From an uncultured Prevotellaceae bacterium (GTDB lineage Bacteria; Bacteroidota; Bacteroidia; Bacteroidales; Bacteroidaceae), in contig CACYKE010000013.1 in NCBI GenBank assembly GCA_902774925.1, positions 1-49,969 of the forward strand: a DNA stretch of 49,969 bases, read 5' to 3'. A program made the translations under genes and the position numbers. Position 1 is the first letter of the stretch, and each line of letters starts with the position of its first letter. Below, piece by piece: positions 35,165 through 43,867 of the stretch. The notes beneath the pieces are model-generated. The model was not told the DNA's origin and searched no databases. It was given only the letters and a program-made list of their open reading frames with translations.

Positions 35165-35526
35165 TGGACATTATTCAACGAAACATAGAACGGCTCATCT
35201 ACTTGGACGACCCCGCCGACCGCGAGGCCATAGAGCCCATGAGCGAGTGGAAATGGCAACAGCTGTATAAGACGGTGGAGGCATACGGACTGGGGCCGTG
35301 GATAGTTGCCGGCATGCTGGCATATGCCGACGACTTCATGTTGCAGCCCTCCCCTGCCCTGCGCGACAAACTGTTGGCACTGGGCGGTGAGAAGAATCCC
35401 GAACGGCTGGAACGCTACGAGCTGGCAATGGAACGCGCGAAAGGCACACTGCATAAACTGAAACCGCAGTCGGTAAAGGCCTATGCCAGCGACTTGCTGC
35501 ATACCATCAGGAACATCGAGGAATAA
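35164..35526 (+). CDS. small helical protein of unknown function
   Basis: A 120-residue soluble, mostly helical protein with no motif I recognise. It is rich in Trp/Tyr near residues 27-45 (EWKWQQLYKTVEAYGLGPWIV) and in Lys/Arg/Glu further on. Its ATG shares a base with the antiporter stop (TAATG), so the two are translationally coupled. It may be an accessory or regulator of the antiporter, but this rests on position only. Confidence 0.75.
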   Translation: MDIIQRNIERLIYLDDPADREAIEPMSEWKWQQLYKTVEAYGLGPWIVAGMLAYADDFMLQPSPALRDKLLALGGEKNPERLERYELAMERAKGTLHKLKPQSVKAYASDLLHTIRNIEE

Positions 35527-35559
35527 TCCCCCTACTCCATCCTATGACACCTACGCGGC

Positions 35560-36300
35560 CTAGTGATGTTTGAACCGGATTTCGCGTAGGTTATGACGGC
35601 CCATGAAACGGCTCTTATCGACGAAACCGTTGATGCCCACGATGCGACCCTTGGCGGTGTATTGCCACATGGTGAAGTCGCGGTTGTCGGCTAACACGGG
35701 CGGTTCGTCGGTGTACATGGCGACCATCAGTGGATAGTCGTCAATTTTGCCTTGCAGATGGCGGTTGTAGAAATTGCGGAAGGTATAGAGCAAGGGTTTC
35801 TGGTGGTAAACCTCTTCTACGAGATCGAGGAAGTAGAACAGCGAGTCGCAGAAGACGTCGGTGGACAGTCCGCCCGTCGACTCGATATCAATCATCGGGA
35901 TGAGGTCCTGTTCGCCCGGCAGGCACTGTGACATGAAGTTGAGCAATTGTCGGCGTTGGTCGGTGAGCGGACGGTAGAAATGGTACGAGCCGACCTTCAA
36001 TCCATGACGGTGAGCCATTTGGATGTTTCGCTCGAAGGTGGCATCAATGCGGTCGCCACCCTCGGTAGCCTTCAGATAGACGTACGACATATTGGTGCGC
36101 TCGCCCACGGTTTCCCAAAACACGTTGCCCTGATAGTGGCTGATGTCGATGCCGTGAATATGGTTGCACGTATCCTCACACTGGAGGTAGGGGTTGCGTT
36201 CCTCTACCGTCACGGTGTCCTCAGACACGATGTCTTGCGCTGAGATGTGTGTTGCAAATAGCAATAATAATGTACTAAAAATAATCTGTATCTTGTTCAT
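35560..36300 (-). CDS. secreted GH25 muramidase
   Basis: A 246-residue glycoside hydrolase family 25 (Chalaropsis-type lysozyme) with signal peptide (MNKIQIIFSTLLLLFATHISA, cleavage about residue 21). Family motifs are GIDISHYQGNVFW (about 50-62, Asp52), VYLKATEGGD (about 74-83), SYHFYRP (105-111), and the catalytic DIE at 138-140 in LIPMIDIESTGG. It should cut peptidoglycan between MurNAc and GlcNAc. Its start overlaps the ATP-grasp-like gene by 4 nt, so the pair is one unit. Confidence 0.93.
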   Translation of the reverse strand: MNKIQIIFSTLLLLFATHISAQDIVSEDTVTVEERNPYLQCEDTCNHIHGIDISHYQGNVFWETVGERTNMSYVYLKATEGGDRIDATFERNIQMAHRHGLKVGSYHFYRPLTDQRRQLLNFMSQCLPGEQDLIPMIDIESTGGLSTDVFCDSLFYFLDLVEEVYHQKPLLYTFRNFYNRHLQGKIDDYPLMVAMYTDEPPVLADNRDFTMWQYTAKGRIVGINGFVDKSRFMGRHNLREIRFKHH

Positions 36301-37391
36301 TTGAGTCGTTGTATTTTAAGTTGGTAATTGGTGCCGTTATACGCAATGCGCATCACCCTGAGGATGTCGTCGTCGGTGGGAGAAATCGCCAATGCCACAT
36401 GACCCATCGTGCGACGGAGATTGATTTCGACGCAGGGATGGAGGAGGCATCTTCCCTTTTCCGTTTTTTCCATACTGTCTTCCCTCACTATCATCATGTC
36501 AACTCCGAAGGGTCCACGGTAATCGCCAAGGTCAAGAGACGTGGTTATCTTTTGCTCAATGGAACCGAGCAAACACACTGGTATATAACGACTTATAATT
36601 TCTCGTTTAGCAGACTCTGTTGCCAGGATATTTCCCTCGTAGGCACCATTGACAGTATGGAATAACGAGAGTCCAAGGTAGTGGATGCCACTGTCGTCGA
36701 CGCAGAATTCCATACCGAAATCGCGCACCTTATTATATAGTGGCTCGACCATCACCGAACCCTGTTGTACAACCACATTACGAAACCATCCAGCCTGCAT
36801 CTGGAAGGGTGTGCGCTCAGTGCTGAGGAAACGAAGTCCTCGTCCACTCGACGACCAGGGAGCCTTCATGACCACCTGACCATAACGCGCCAAAAGCGTC
36901 TCGACCTCATCGGCCGTCGTACACTCGAAGCTCTCGCCCACCGTGCCGTCCATCTGTAACAGCGGCAAGAGTTGGGAGGCCGTGCGACGGTGCGACAACT
37001 GTCGGATATGGGCAATCTGTTCCTCCGAAGGCATCAGCGCAGGGGCGATGCCGGCACGCTTTAACGAGGCACGTAAGGCGAGGTTCCAACCCCAGGGAAG
37101 CACGTCGGTCATCTGGTCGGAGTAAACAGACAGTTTAGCGGAAGTAAACCGCTCGTTTACTACCGGTAGATCTCGACACCCTAGGAGGCGCAGTCGGTGA
37201 GCCACCCGTCGGAAGGCTTTTTCGGCACTTTCGACGTGGTCCACCAGCACTTTGTCACCTTCCTCGGCCCACAACGCCGGCAGGAAACCAAGGTCGGCCC
37301 TGAGCTGTCGTCCAGCATGGGGTGCAGTGAAGTTTGCCAGATTGCTGGCCAATGCTATGTCGTGTTCCGGATTGAATACAAGCAGTTTCAT
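36297..37391 (-). CDS. ATP-grasp-like protein of unknown function
   Basis: A 364-residue cytoplasmic protein. KAPWSSSGRGLRFLS (about 175) looks like the ATP-grasp lysine and Gly-rich loop, and CVEINLRRTMGHVALAI (about 323) looks like the Mg-binding ExN. N-terminal MKLLVFNPEHDIALASN is a distinctive conserved start. I recall related hypothetical proteins in Bacteroidales but no assigned function. It is the first gene of a pair with the GH25 muramidase, which hints at cell-wall or peptide ligation, on context only. I chose 37391; the frame extends to 37460 across the promoter. Confidence 0.65.
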   Translation of the reverse strand: MKLLVFNPEHDIALASNLANFTAPHAGRQLRADLGFLPALWAEEGDKVLVDHVESAEKAFRRVAHRLRLLGCRDLPVVNERFTSAKLSVYSDQMTDVLPWGWNLALRASLKRAGIAPALMPSEEQIAHIRQLSHRRTASQLLPLLQMDGTVGESFECTTADEVETLLARYGQVVMKAPWSSSGRGLRFLSTERTPFQMQAGWFRNVVVQQGSVMVEPLYNKVRDFGMEFCVDDSGIHYLGLSLFHTVNGAYEGNILATESAKREIISRYIPVCLLGSIEQKITTSLDLGDYRGPFGVDMMIVREDSMEKTEKGRCLLHPCVEINLRRTMGHVALAISPTDDDILRVMRIAYNGTNYQLKIQRLK

Positions 37392-37399
37392 TTCGGCCG

Positions 37400-37430
37400 C
37401 GAAGGTACAAAGATTTGAGTGAAATACAAA
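37400..37430 (-). promoter_or_regulatory. promoter of ATP-grasp/GH25 pair
   Basis: On the minus strand, TTTG (complement of 37427-37430), a 19-bp spacer and TACCTTCG (complement of 37400-37407), with one mismatch to TAnnTTTG. The ATG is 8 bp further on, so a leader of a few bases at most is expected. Confidence 0.65.
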
Positions 37431-37467
37431 GGAAATCACGTTTTTTCTTTTATTTCCCACCGGTTTT

Positions 37468-37499
37468 CTTGGTTATGTCAATTCTTTTATGTAATTTTA
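37468..37499 (+). promoter_or_regulatory. possible promoter of the signalling operon
   Basis: CTTG at 37468-37471, a 20-bp spacer, then TAATTTTA at 37492-37499, each one base off consensus. The response-regulator ATG is 29 bp downstream. A weak match is compatible with regulated expression. Confidence 0.4.
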
Positions 37500-37528
37500 C
37501 CGCCCAAAAGCTAATAAATATTGAAAAT

Positions 37529-38698
37529 ATGAAACCAGTAAAGATATTAAGCGTCGACGACGAGCAGGACCTTGAGTTGCTGCTGACACAATATTTCCGT
37601 CGCGAAATACGTAAGGGAGAATACCAGTTTTTCTTTGCCCACAACGGTCTGGAGGCCCTCACCCTTTTGTTGCGTGAGAAGGATATCGACATCATTCTGA
37701 GTGATATCAACATGCCGGAAATGGACGGTCTGACACTGCTCACAAAGGTAAACGAACTGCAGAACCCCGCCCTGAAGTGCATCATGGTATCGGCTTATGG
37801 CGACATGAACAACATCCGTTCGGCCATGAATAACGGAGCCTTCGACTTTGCAACAAAGCCCATCGACCTCGACGACCTCAGTTTGACCATCAAGAAGGCC
37901 ATCGAGCAGATAGAGTATATCAAACAGTCGCAGGAGGAACACACGCAATTGGAGTCGCTGAAGACCGACCTCGCAGTAGCAGGAGAAATCCAGCAGGCCA
38001 TCCTGCCACGTATCTTCCCGCCATTCCCCGAGAACGAGCACGAGCTCGACCTGGCGGCTATGATGACCCCGGCAAAGGATGTCGGAGGCGACTTCTACGA
38101 CTTCTTCCGCATTGACGACGACCATATTGGACTGGTGATGGCCGACGTATCGGGAAAAGGTATTCCCGCCGCCATCTTCATGGCCGTCAGCCGTACGCTC
38201 ATCCGCACCATTGCCCTGCAGGGTTACGATCCCGGCGTGTGTCTGACGAAGTCGAACGACCTGCTGTGTAAAGAGAGCGTTGAATCGATGTTCGTCACCG
38301 TGTTCTACGCCATCTACAACATTCGCACCGGTGAGATAGACTATTGCAATGGCGGTCACAACGCGCCTTACATCCTCAAAGCCAACGGACAGGTGGAGAT
38401 GATGCCCATGAGCCAGAACTGTCTGGTAGGAACCGTCGACGGTTGGCAATATACCAGCGCCAAGACCCAGTTGGGCGTTGGCGATACGTTGCTGATGTAC
38501 ACCGACGGCGTCAATGAAGCCTTCAACAGCGACTTCCAAGAGTATGGCGAAGACCGTATGGAGCAACTGTTGCAAAAACACAACGGCGACGACTGCCGCA
38601 CCCTCATCGAAGCACAAATGAGCGACGTCAAGGCCTATGCCGGCGACGCTCCGCAAAGTGACGACATCACCATCATGGCCCTGAAGCGAAAAGCATGA
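37529..38698 (+). CDS. response regulator fused to SpoIIE-type phosphatase
   Basis: A 389-residue cytoplasmic protein. Residues 1-125 are a receiver domain (VDDEQD at 9-14, phospho-acceptor Asp59 in DIILSDINMPEMDG, switch region VSAYGD, ATKPID). A short helix follows, then a PP2C domain from about 150 with DVGGDFYDF, MADVSGKGIPAAIFMA, YCNGGHNAPY, YTDGVNEA and SDDITIM, all metal-site motifs intact. Phosphorylation should switch the phosphatase, as in RsbU/RssB-like systems. I chose 37529 because earlier in-frame ATGs add sequence unlike a receiver domain. It leads the operon and overlaps the next gene by 4 nt. Confidence 0.93.
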   Translation: MKPVKILSVDDEQDLELLLTQYFRREIRKGEYQFFFAHNGLEALTLLLREKDIDIILSDINMPEMDGLTLLTKVNELQNPALKCIMVSAYGDMNNIRSAMNNGAFDFATKPIDLDDLSLTIKKAIEQIEYIKQSQEEHTQLESLKTDLAVAGEIQQAILPRIFPPFPENEHELDLAAMMTPAKDVGGDFYDFFRIDDDHIGLVMADVSGKGIPAAIFMAVSRTLIRTIALQGYDPGVCLTKSNDLLCKESVESMFVTVFYAIYNIRTGEIDYCNGGHNAPYILKANGQVEMMPMSQNCLVGTVDGWQYTSAKTQLGVGDTLLMYTDGVNEAFNSDFQEYGEDRMEQLLQKHNGDDCRTLIEAQMSDVKAYAGDAPQSDDITIMALKRKA

Positions 38699-40263
38699 AC
38701 AAAACCGGCAAAATCATCTCCGCAATAGCCATTATAGCCGTCATCCTGCTAGGACACCACGTCTACTTGGTTAGTTCCACTCGCGATGAACTCGTCGAGA
38801 AGAATCAGGAACTGCAGGAAAAGCTTGACAAACTCACCAAGGAGGAGAAACGTTCGGTGGTGATGCAGAGCGTCAATGCCCAGATGGAGGAGATTGCCAA
38901 CGAGGAACGCCGCATCAGTGACGAACAGCGCGAGGAGGCCATCGCACAGACGAAAGTTGCCGAAGAGATGCGCCGTAAGGCCGAGATAGAGCGCCAGAAT
39001 GCCCTCGTCGCAGAGCAACGCGCCGTGGAAGCCTCCGAAGTAGCCCGAAGTCAGCAGAAGATTGCCGAAGAACAGCGCAGTCAGGCCGAACAGTCAAAGC
39101 GTATTGCCGACACCCTGACGTACATCAGTCTCGCCCGAACTCTCGGACAGACGGCTATCACACAGTATAAAGCCGATCACCACGACATTGCTGACTTGTT
39201 GGCATATACCGCCTGCCTTTTTACCGACCGCTATCGGGGCGACATCTATGCACCAACCGTCTATCAGGCGCTGGCAATGACCAGTCAGAGCAAGACTGTC
39301 TGGCATAAACATAAAGGCATCATTACCGATGTTGCCTTTTCCGACGAGAAATCGGGCTATATGCTCACCTGCAGTACTTACGGCGAGCTCATGAAGCACA
39401 CCAACTTCGAGAGCGGAAAACTGAATAGCGAAATGCTTGTAAGCAATCCCCGCTACGATTTCCGTGACCTCTTCATCGACCGGCCCAGCAACACCACCTA
39501 CGCCCTGAGCCGTTCAGGTCATCTGGTCATTGTTGATAAAAACAAGAAGGTTCAGGCAATCGAGATTAACATACCGAAGCCCAAGGACTTAGATGTCAGC
39601 GGCGACCAGTTTATCATCTTCTGCGAATCAGGTATGGCGCTGTTCGATACCCAAAGCCGTACTATTGTTCAGGAAAAGAAGCTACCCTTCCAGATAGAAT
39701 ACATGACCCGCTACCAGAACTACCCCGTGGCTTTCGACCGTCAGGGTAACATGCACTTGATAAAAGGCTTTAACAACATCGAGACCAGCCGCGTTCCGGT
39801 GAAGGGTCAGGTGACGGCCTTCGCAGAGTCGAAGAACCAGCATCTCATAGCTTACGGCATGCGTGATGGCACCATCTACCTCTTCAATGCCAAAGGACAA
39901 CAGACCCGTCTTGTCGGGCATCAGTCGCGCATCTCAAAGCTGAAGGTCGATGGCATTCGTCTCTACTCGTCAAGTTTCGACGGCACAATGAATCTCTGGC
40001 TCACCAACGCTGCCAAGATTGAACCGATGACGCTCTTCACCACCCGTGGCTGGATCATCAATTTCACCTTCGACCTGAAGAAGACCCACGTATGGTCAGG
40101 CGATCAGAACGGCAATCTGACACAGGCCCTCATCTCCGTTTCACAGATGCAAAAGCGTCTGCAGGCAAAACTGAAGCGTAACCTGACGCGCGAAGAATGG
40201 AACTACTACGTAGGCCGTAACGTGCCTTACGAGGAAGTCAAAGGAAAGGAGGCCAGCCGATGA
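38695..40263 (+). CDS. membrane-anchored coiled-coil/WD40-like protein
   Basis: A 522-residue protein with one N-terminal membrane segment (about 7-26), a long heptad-rich coiled coil (about 30-140, full of Glu, Gln, Arg and Ala), a helical stretch, and WD40-like propeller repeats from about 200 to 490 (for example HKGIITDVAFSD, HQSRISKLKVDG and SFDGTMNLWLT). The end KRNLTREEWNYYVGRNVPYEE matches the short motif that ends many WD40 proteins of nSTAND type. No enzyme domain is seen. It overlaps the phosphatase and sensor genes by 4 nt each, so I infer a scaffold within the signalling complex, with the propeller side unresolved. Confidence 0.8.
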   Translation: MNKTGKIISAIAIIAVILLGHHVYLVSSTRDELVEKNQELQEKLDKLTKEEKRSVVMQSVNAQMEEIANEERRISDEQREEAIAQTKVAEEMRRKAEIERQNALVAEQRAVEASEVARSQQKIAEEQRSQAEQSKRIADTLTYISLARTLGQTAITQYKADHHDIADLLAYTACLFTDRYRGDIYAPTVYQALAMTSQSKTVWHKHKGIITDVAFSDEKSGYMLTCSTYGELMKHTNFESGKLNSEMLVSNPRYDFRDLFIDRPSNTTYALSRSGHLVIVDKNKKVQAIEINIPKPKDLDVSGDQFIIFCESGMALFDTQSRTIVQEKKLPFQIEYMTRYQNYPVAFDRQGNMHLIKGFNNIETSRVPVKGQVTAFAESKNQHLIAYGMRDGTIYLFNAKGQQTRLVGHQSRISKLKVDGIRLYSSSFDGTMNLWLTNAAKIEPMTLFTTRGWIINFTFDLKKTHVWSGDQNGNLTQALISVSQMQKRLQAKLKRNLTREEWNYYVGRNVPYEEVKGKEASR

Positions 40264-43040
40264 AACGCCTGTCCCTCATCATCCTTTTCCTTGGGTCAAT
40301 TCTCAATTCGTTACACGCCCAGGGCATCCCCTACCTGCGTAACTATCCTGCCACCGAATACATGGCTCACAACCAGAACTTCGACGTCATTGCCGCTGAC
40401 GACGGCACGGTCTATGTCGCCAATTTCGAAGGACTGCTCTACTACGACAATGCCGACTGGCGTATCATCCACTCGCCGGGCATAAGCCGTATCACCGCCG
40501 TTTTCCAGGACCCCAACGGCGTGCTCTGGACCGGTGGATACAACTATTTCGGCTATCTCAAGATCGATCAGCGCGGCAACCTCCATATGCATCCCTGTAA
40601 CGCCACTACACCCTTCCACGGCGAGGTACAGTGGATATGGCAGGAGAACGGCAACATTTTTTTCCTTGCCAGCAATAAGGAGATTTATGCTGTCCACAAC
40701 GACACCTACCAATTGGCGCCAGGCAAGTCCTGTCCCACTTCCAATCGCAAGAACTATGCCATCGACGCTAACATTGAGATTACTCAGGTGGAAGACCTCG
40801 AGGACGGTCTGCAGGCACTGTCCACCAACGGCGACGGCGTCATCTTCGTCGACCCCGATGGCCGTGAACTGTTCCGTATCACCGAACAAAACGGTCTCTG
40901 CTCCAACAATGTCAGCCACATGGACTACAACCGCCACGGGCTGCTCTGGGGTGCTACCGACAACGGTATCTTCTGCATTGCATTCCCCTCCATCTACATG
41001 CATTTCACCTCCTACGAGGGACTGCGCGGCGAGGTACTGTCCCTTAAACAGCTGAACGGTCATCTCTATGCCGGAACGCTCAGCGGACTCTACCGTCTCG
41101 AAAAAAAGAAATTCCTACCCGTTGCCAACATCACCCATGCCTGCTGGCAACTCGCCAATCAAGGCAATACTTTGTTGGCGGCAACGGCAAACGGCGTCTA
41201 TCGCGTTACGCCCGACAACCAAGCCGCCCGACTCACGTCCAACAACACCATGTCGTTGCTTGTCGAACAGGACGGCAGCTTCTATGGTGGCGGCATCGAA
41301 GGCGTCTACCACTATAATAACGGACAAAGCAAGCCACTGAACGATATCGTGAAAGTCGTGAAGATCGTGCGCGACCCGTCGGGCAGCATCTGGTTGCAGA
41401 ACCTCTACGGCAAACTGTGGCGCGACAAGGGTTCGGGCGTCTTCGAACCATTCACCCAAGACGGCAAAGACGAAATATCGACACTCGTCGACTTCGGCGA
41501 CAAACTCATGTCCATCAGCATCAATACCACAACCCCCATCGGCTATCCCGCGTTCTCCTATCATGACACGCAGGACGTCACGTGGCTCACCGACAACAAG
41601 GGCAAAAGCCTCTACGCCTATAAGAACGGGACACGTAATGCAGAGCAGTCTGCATTCGTCTATCCGCTCATGGACTACTCCGTCCGCGCCATGCTCACCG
41701 ACGGCAATCTCCTGTGGATAGGCGGCGACAAGGGCGTCAACATCGTCAACCGCAATTTCAAGGAAACATCCAAGAGCGCAAAGCCCCGACTGCTGCTTCG
41801 CTCCATCCTGCTGCGCGGCGACAGCGTCATCTGGGGTGGCTACGGCCCACAGCCACACAAACTCGACGAACTGCCGAGCATCGAACACCACATCGTCTTC
41901 AACTACTCCATCGACTTCCCGTGCCTGCTGCTCCCGACGCAGTACCGCACCCGCATTAACGGCGGCCACTGGTCGCCATGGGAATTCTACACCCGCGAAG
42001 AGTTCAGCAACCTCACCTACGGCAAATACATCTTCGAGGTACAGGCCCGCGATGCCTTCGGACAGGTGTCCGACATCGTCAGCATCAACTTCAGCATCGC
42101 AGCACCACTCTACCTCCGATGGTACATGATACTCCTCTACCTGCTCCTGGCGGCCATCGTCGTCTACGCACTCCTCCAGCTCCGTCTGCGCCGTCTCGAG
42201 AAGGATAAGCAACGCTTGGAGAACCTCGTGCAGGAACGCACCACCGAAGTTGTCCGTCTGGAGAAGATGGCCACGGTGGGTAAGCTCACTCAGGGACTCA
42301 TCGACCGCATCCTCAATCCCCTCAACTACATCAACAACTTCTCGAAGCTCTCGCAGGGACTGGTTGGCGACGTAAAGGCCAACGTCGAGGACGAAAAGGA
42401 ACACATGGATCCCGACAACTACGACGATACCATCGAAGTGCTCGACATGCTCAAGGGCAACCTCGAGAAAGTCAGCGAGCACGGTGCCAATACCACGCGC
42501 ACGCTGAAGGCCATGGAGGAAATGCTCAAGGACCGTTCCGGCGGCATCATTCCCATGCTGCTCAATCCCATCCTCCAGCAGGACGAGCAGATGGTCAACA
42601 CCTATTTCGAGAAGGAGATTGCCCAGGATGCCATCCGCGTCGTTTTCGACATCCCCAAAGAGGATATCCACATCAATGGCAATGCCGAACAGCTCAGCAA
42701 GACCTTCATGAACATTCTCGGCAACGCCGTGTATGCCGTCGTGAAACAGCGCAAGCGCCACCCCGACACGCCCTACCAGCCCGAAGTATCGCTGCGTGTC
42801 ACCCTCGAAGCCCAGCAGGTGCGCCTCGTATTCCGCGACAACGGCATCGGCATCGAGCAGACCATTATCGACAAGATTTTCGACCCCTTCTTCACGACGA
42901 AGACCACCAGCGAGGCCGCCGGTGTCGGACTCTACCTCTGCCACGAAATCGTACAGAACCACGGCGGCACCATCAGCGTCCAGTCCGTGAAACACGAATA
43001 TACGGAATTTACGATTAACCTTCCGCGAACTAAGAATTGA
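40260..43040 (+). CDS. Reg_prop sensor pseudo-histidine kinase
   Basis: A 926-residue membrane sensor. Signal peptide (1-20), Reg_prop propeller (about 25-520, e.g. ITAVFQDPNGVLWTGG and NNVSHMDYNRHGLLWGATDNGI), a Y_Y_Y domain (about 540-615), TM (about 621-643), a linker, then a kinase-like region. The H-box reads LTQGLIDRILNPLNYI: Asp682-Arg683 stand where His-Glu is expected (compare AHEIQNPLN in the next gene). The ATPase domain is intact, with NILGNAVYAV (N-box), DNGIGIE (G1), FDPFFTTK (F-box) and AAGVGLYLC (G2). It lacks the DNA-binding and receiver domains of hybrid Bacteroides regulators. It therefore probably cannot autophosphorylate on histidine. Confidence 0.9.
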   Translation: MKRLSLIILFLGSILNSLHAQGIPYLRNYPATEYMAHNQNFDVIAADDGTVYVANFEGLLYYDNADWRIIHSPGISRITAVFQDPNGVLWTGGYNYFGYLKIDQRGNLHMHPCNATTPFHGEVQWIWQENGNIFFLASNKEIYAVHNDTYQLAPGKSCPTSNRKNYAIDANIEITQVEDLEDGLQALSTNGDGVIFVDPDGRELFRITEQNGLCSNNVSHMDYNRHGLLWGATDNGIFCIAFPSIYMHFTSYEGLRGEVLSLKQLNGHLYAGTLSGLYRLEKKKFLPVANITHACWQLANQGNTLLAATANGVYRVTPDNQAARLTSNNTMSLLVEQDGSFYGGGIEGVYHYNNGQSKPLNDIVKVVKIVRDPSGSIWLQNLYGKLWRDKGSGVFEPFTQDGKDEISTLVDFGDKLMSISINTTTPIGYPAFSYHDTQDVTWLTDNKGKSLYAYKNGTRNAEQSAFVYPLMDYSVRAMLTDGNLLWIGGDKGVNIVNRNFKETSKSAKPRLLLRSILLRGDSVIWGGYGPQPHKLDELPSIEHHIVFNYSIDFPCLLLPTQYRTRINGGHWSPWEFYTREEFSNLTYGKYIFEVQARDAFGQVSDIVSINFSIAAPLYLRWYMILLYLLLAAIVVYALLQLRLRRLEKDKQRLENLVQERTTEVVRLEKMATVGKLTQGLIDRILNPLNYINNFSKLSQGLVGDVKANVEDEKEHMDPDNYDDTIEVLDMLKGNLEKVSEHGANTTRTLKAMEEMLKDRSGGIIPMLLNPILQQDEQMVNTYFEKEIAQDAIRVVFDIPKEDIHINGNAEQLSKTFMNILGNAVYAVVKQRKRHPDTPYQPEVSLRVTLEAQQVRLVFRDNGIGIEQTIIDKIFDPFFTTKTTSEAAGVGLYLCHEIVQNHGGTISVQSVKHEYTEFTINLPRTKN

Positions 43041-43045
43041 GAGTT

Positions 43046-43867
43046 ATGACTGATATTGAACAATTAAAACAGCAGTTGCAGCAACAAGAGAAGCTGGCCT
43101 CGCTGGGCATGCTCAGCGCCGGCATTGCACACGAGATACAGAACCCACTGAATTTCGTCATCAATTTCAGCAAGATGTCCAACAAGCTGTTGCGCGACCT
43201 GACGGAAATCATCGACGACAATGCCGACAAGCTGTCAGACAACGACCGTGAGGACGTGGCCGACATCATGAACGGCCTGCACGACAACATGGCGAAGATC
43301 GTCGAACACGGCGAACGAGCCATCAGCATCATCCAGGGCATCCTCCTCGTCTCGCGCGGCAAGGAGGACGAGTTCCTGCCCTCCGACGTCAACCGCATCG
43401 TCCACGAGTACGTCTGGCTCTCCTATCACGCCATGCGCGCCAAGGACAAGACGTTCAACATCACCATCCACGAAAACCTTCAGGACGGCCTGCCACTGAT
43501 GATGGTCATACCGCAGGACCTCAGCCGCGCAGTGCTCAACCTCATGAACAATGCCTGCTATGCCGTCCACCAGCGCACGCTCAGCGAAGGCGACGACTAT
43601 CATCCCGCCATCGACGTCACCACGGCCATGGACGGCGACCAGCTCACCATCACCATCGCCGACAATGGCGAAGGCATGAGCGACGACGTCAAGGCCCGCC
43701 TCTTCGAGAACTTCTTCACCACCAAGCCCATCGGCAAGGGTACCGGCCTCGGCATGAGCATTACCCGCGACATCATCGAACAGAAACATCACGGCCGTCT
43801 CACCTTCGAGTCCACGCTCAATCAAGGCACCACATTCACCATCACCATTCCCGTCAGGAAATCATGA
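43046..43867 (+). CDS. soluble histidine kinase with intact H-box
   Basis: A 273-residue cytoplasmic kinase with no sensor or membrane part. A short coiled coil (about 4-20) leads into LASLGMLSAGIAHEIQNPLNF with His29. The ATPase part has LNLMNNACYAV (N-box), ADNGEGM (G1), FENFFTTKPIGKGTGLGMSI (F- and G2-boxes). ATG 43046 is preferred over an in-frame TTG at 43037 that would overlap the previous stop by 4 nt. It lies between the pseudokinase and the TonB receptor. I infer that it heterodimerises with the pseudokinase and phosphorylates the operon's response regulator. Confidence 0.92.
   Translation: MTDIEQLKQQLQQQEKLASLGMLSAGIAHEIQNPLNFVINFSKMSNKLLRDLTEIIDDNADKLSDNDREDVADIMNGLHDNMAKIVEHGERAISIIQGILLVSRGKEDEFLPSDVNRIVHEYVWLSYHAMRAKDKTFNITIHENLQDGLPLMMVIPQDLSRAVLNLMNNACYAVHQRTLSEGDDYHPAIDVTTAMDGDQLTITIADNGEGMSDDVKARLFENFFTTKPIGKGTGLGMSITRDIIEQKHHGRLTFESTLNQGTTFTITIPVRKS

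Noticed and set aside
37547-38656. Open frame of 369 codons on the minus strand
   Set aside because: Antisense of the response regulator-phosphatase, with no motif of its own.
41115-42995. Open frame of 626 codons on the minus strand
   Set aside because: It lies fully opposite the propeller sensor, has no recognisable domain, and arises because that gene mostly uses C-ending codons, which removes stops from the opposite strand.
43037-43048. TTG start for the soluble kinase with a 4-nt overlap
   Set aside because: ATG at 43046 is close by, keeps the whole conserved region and needs no rare start, though the TTG cannot be excluded.
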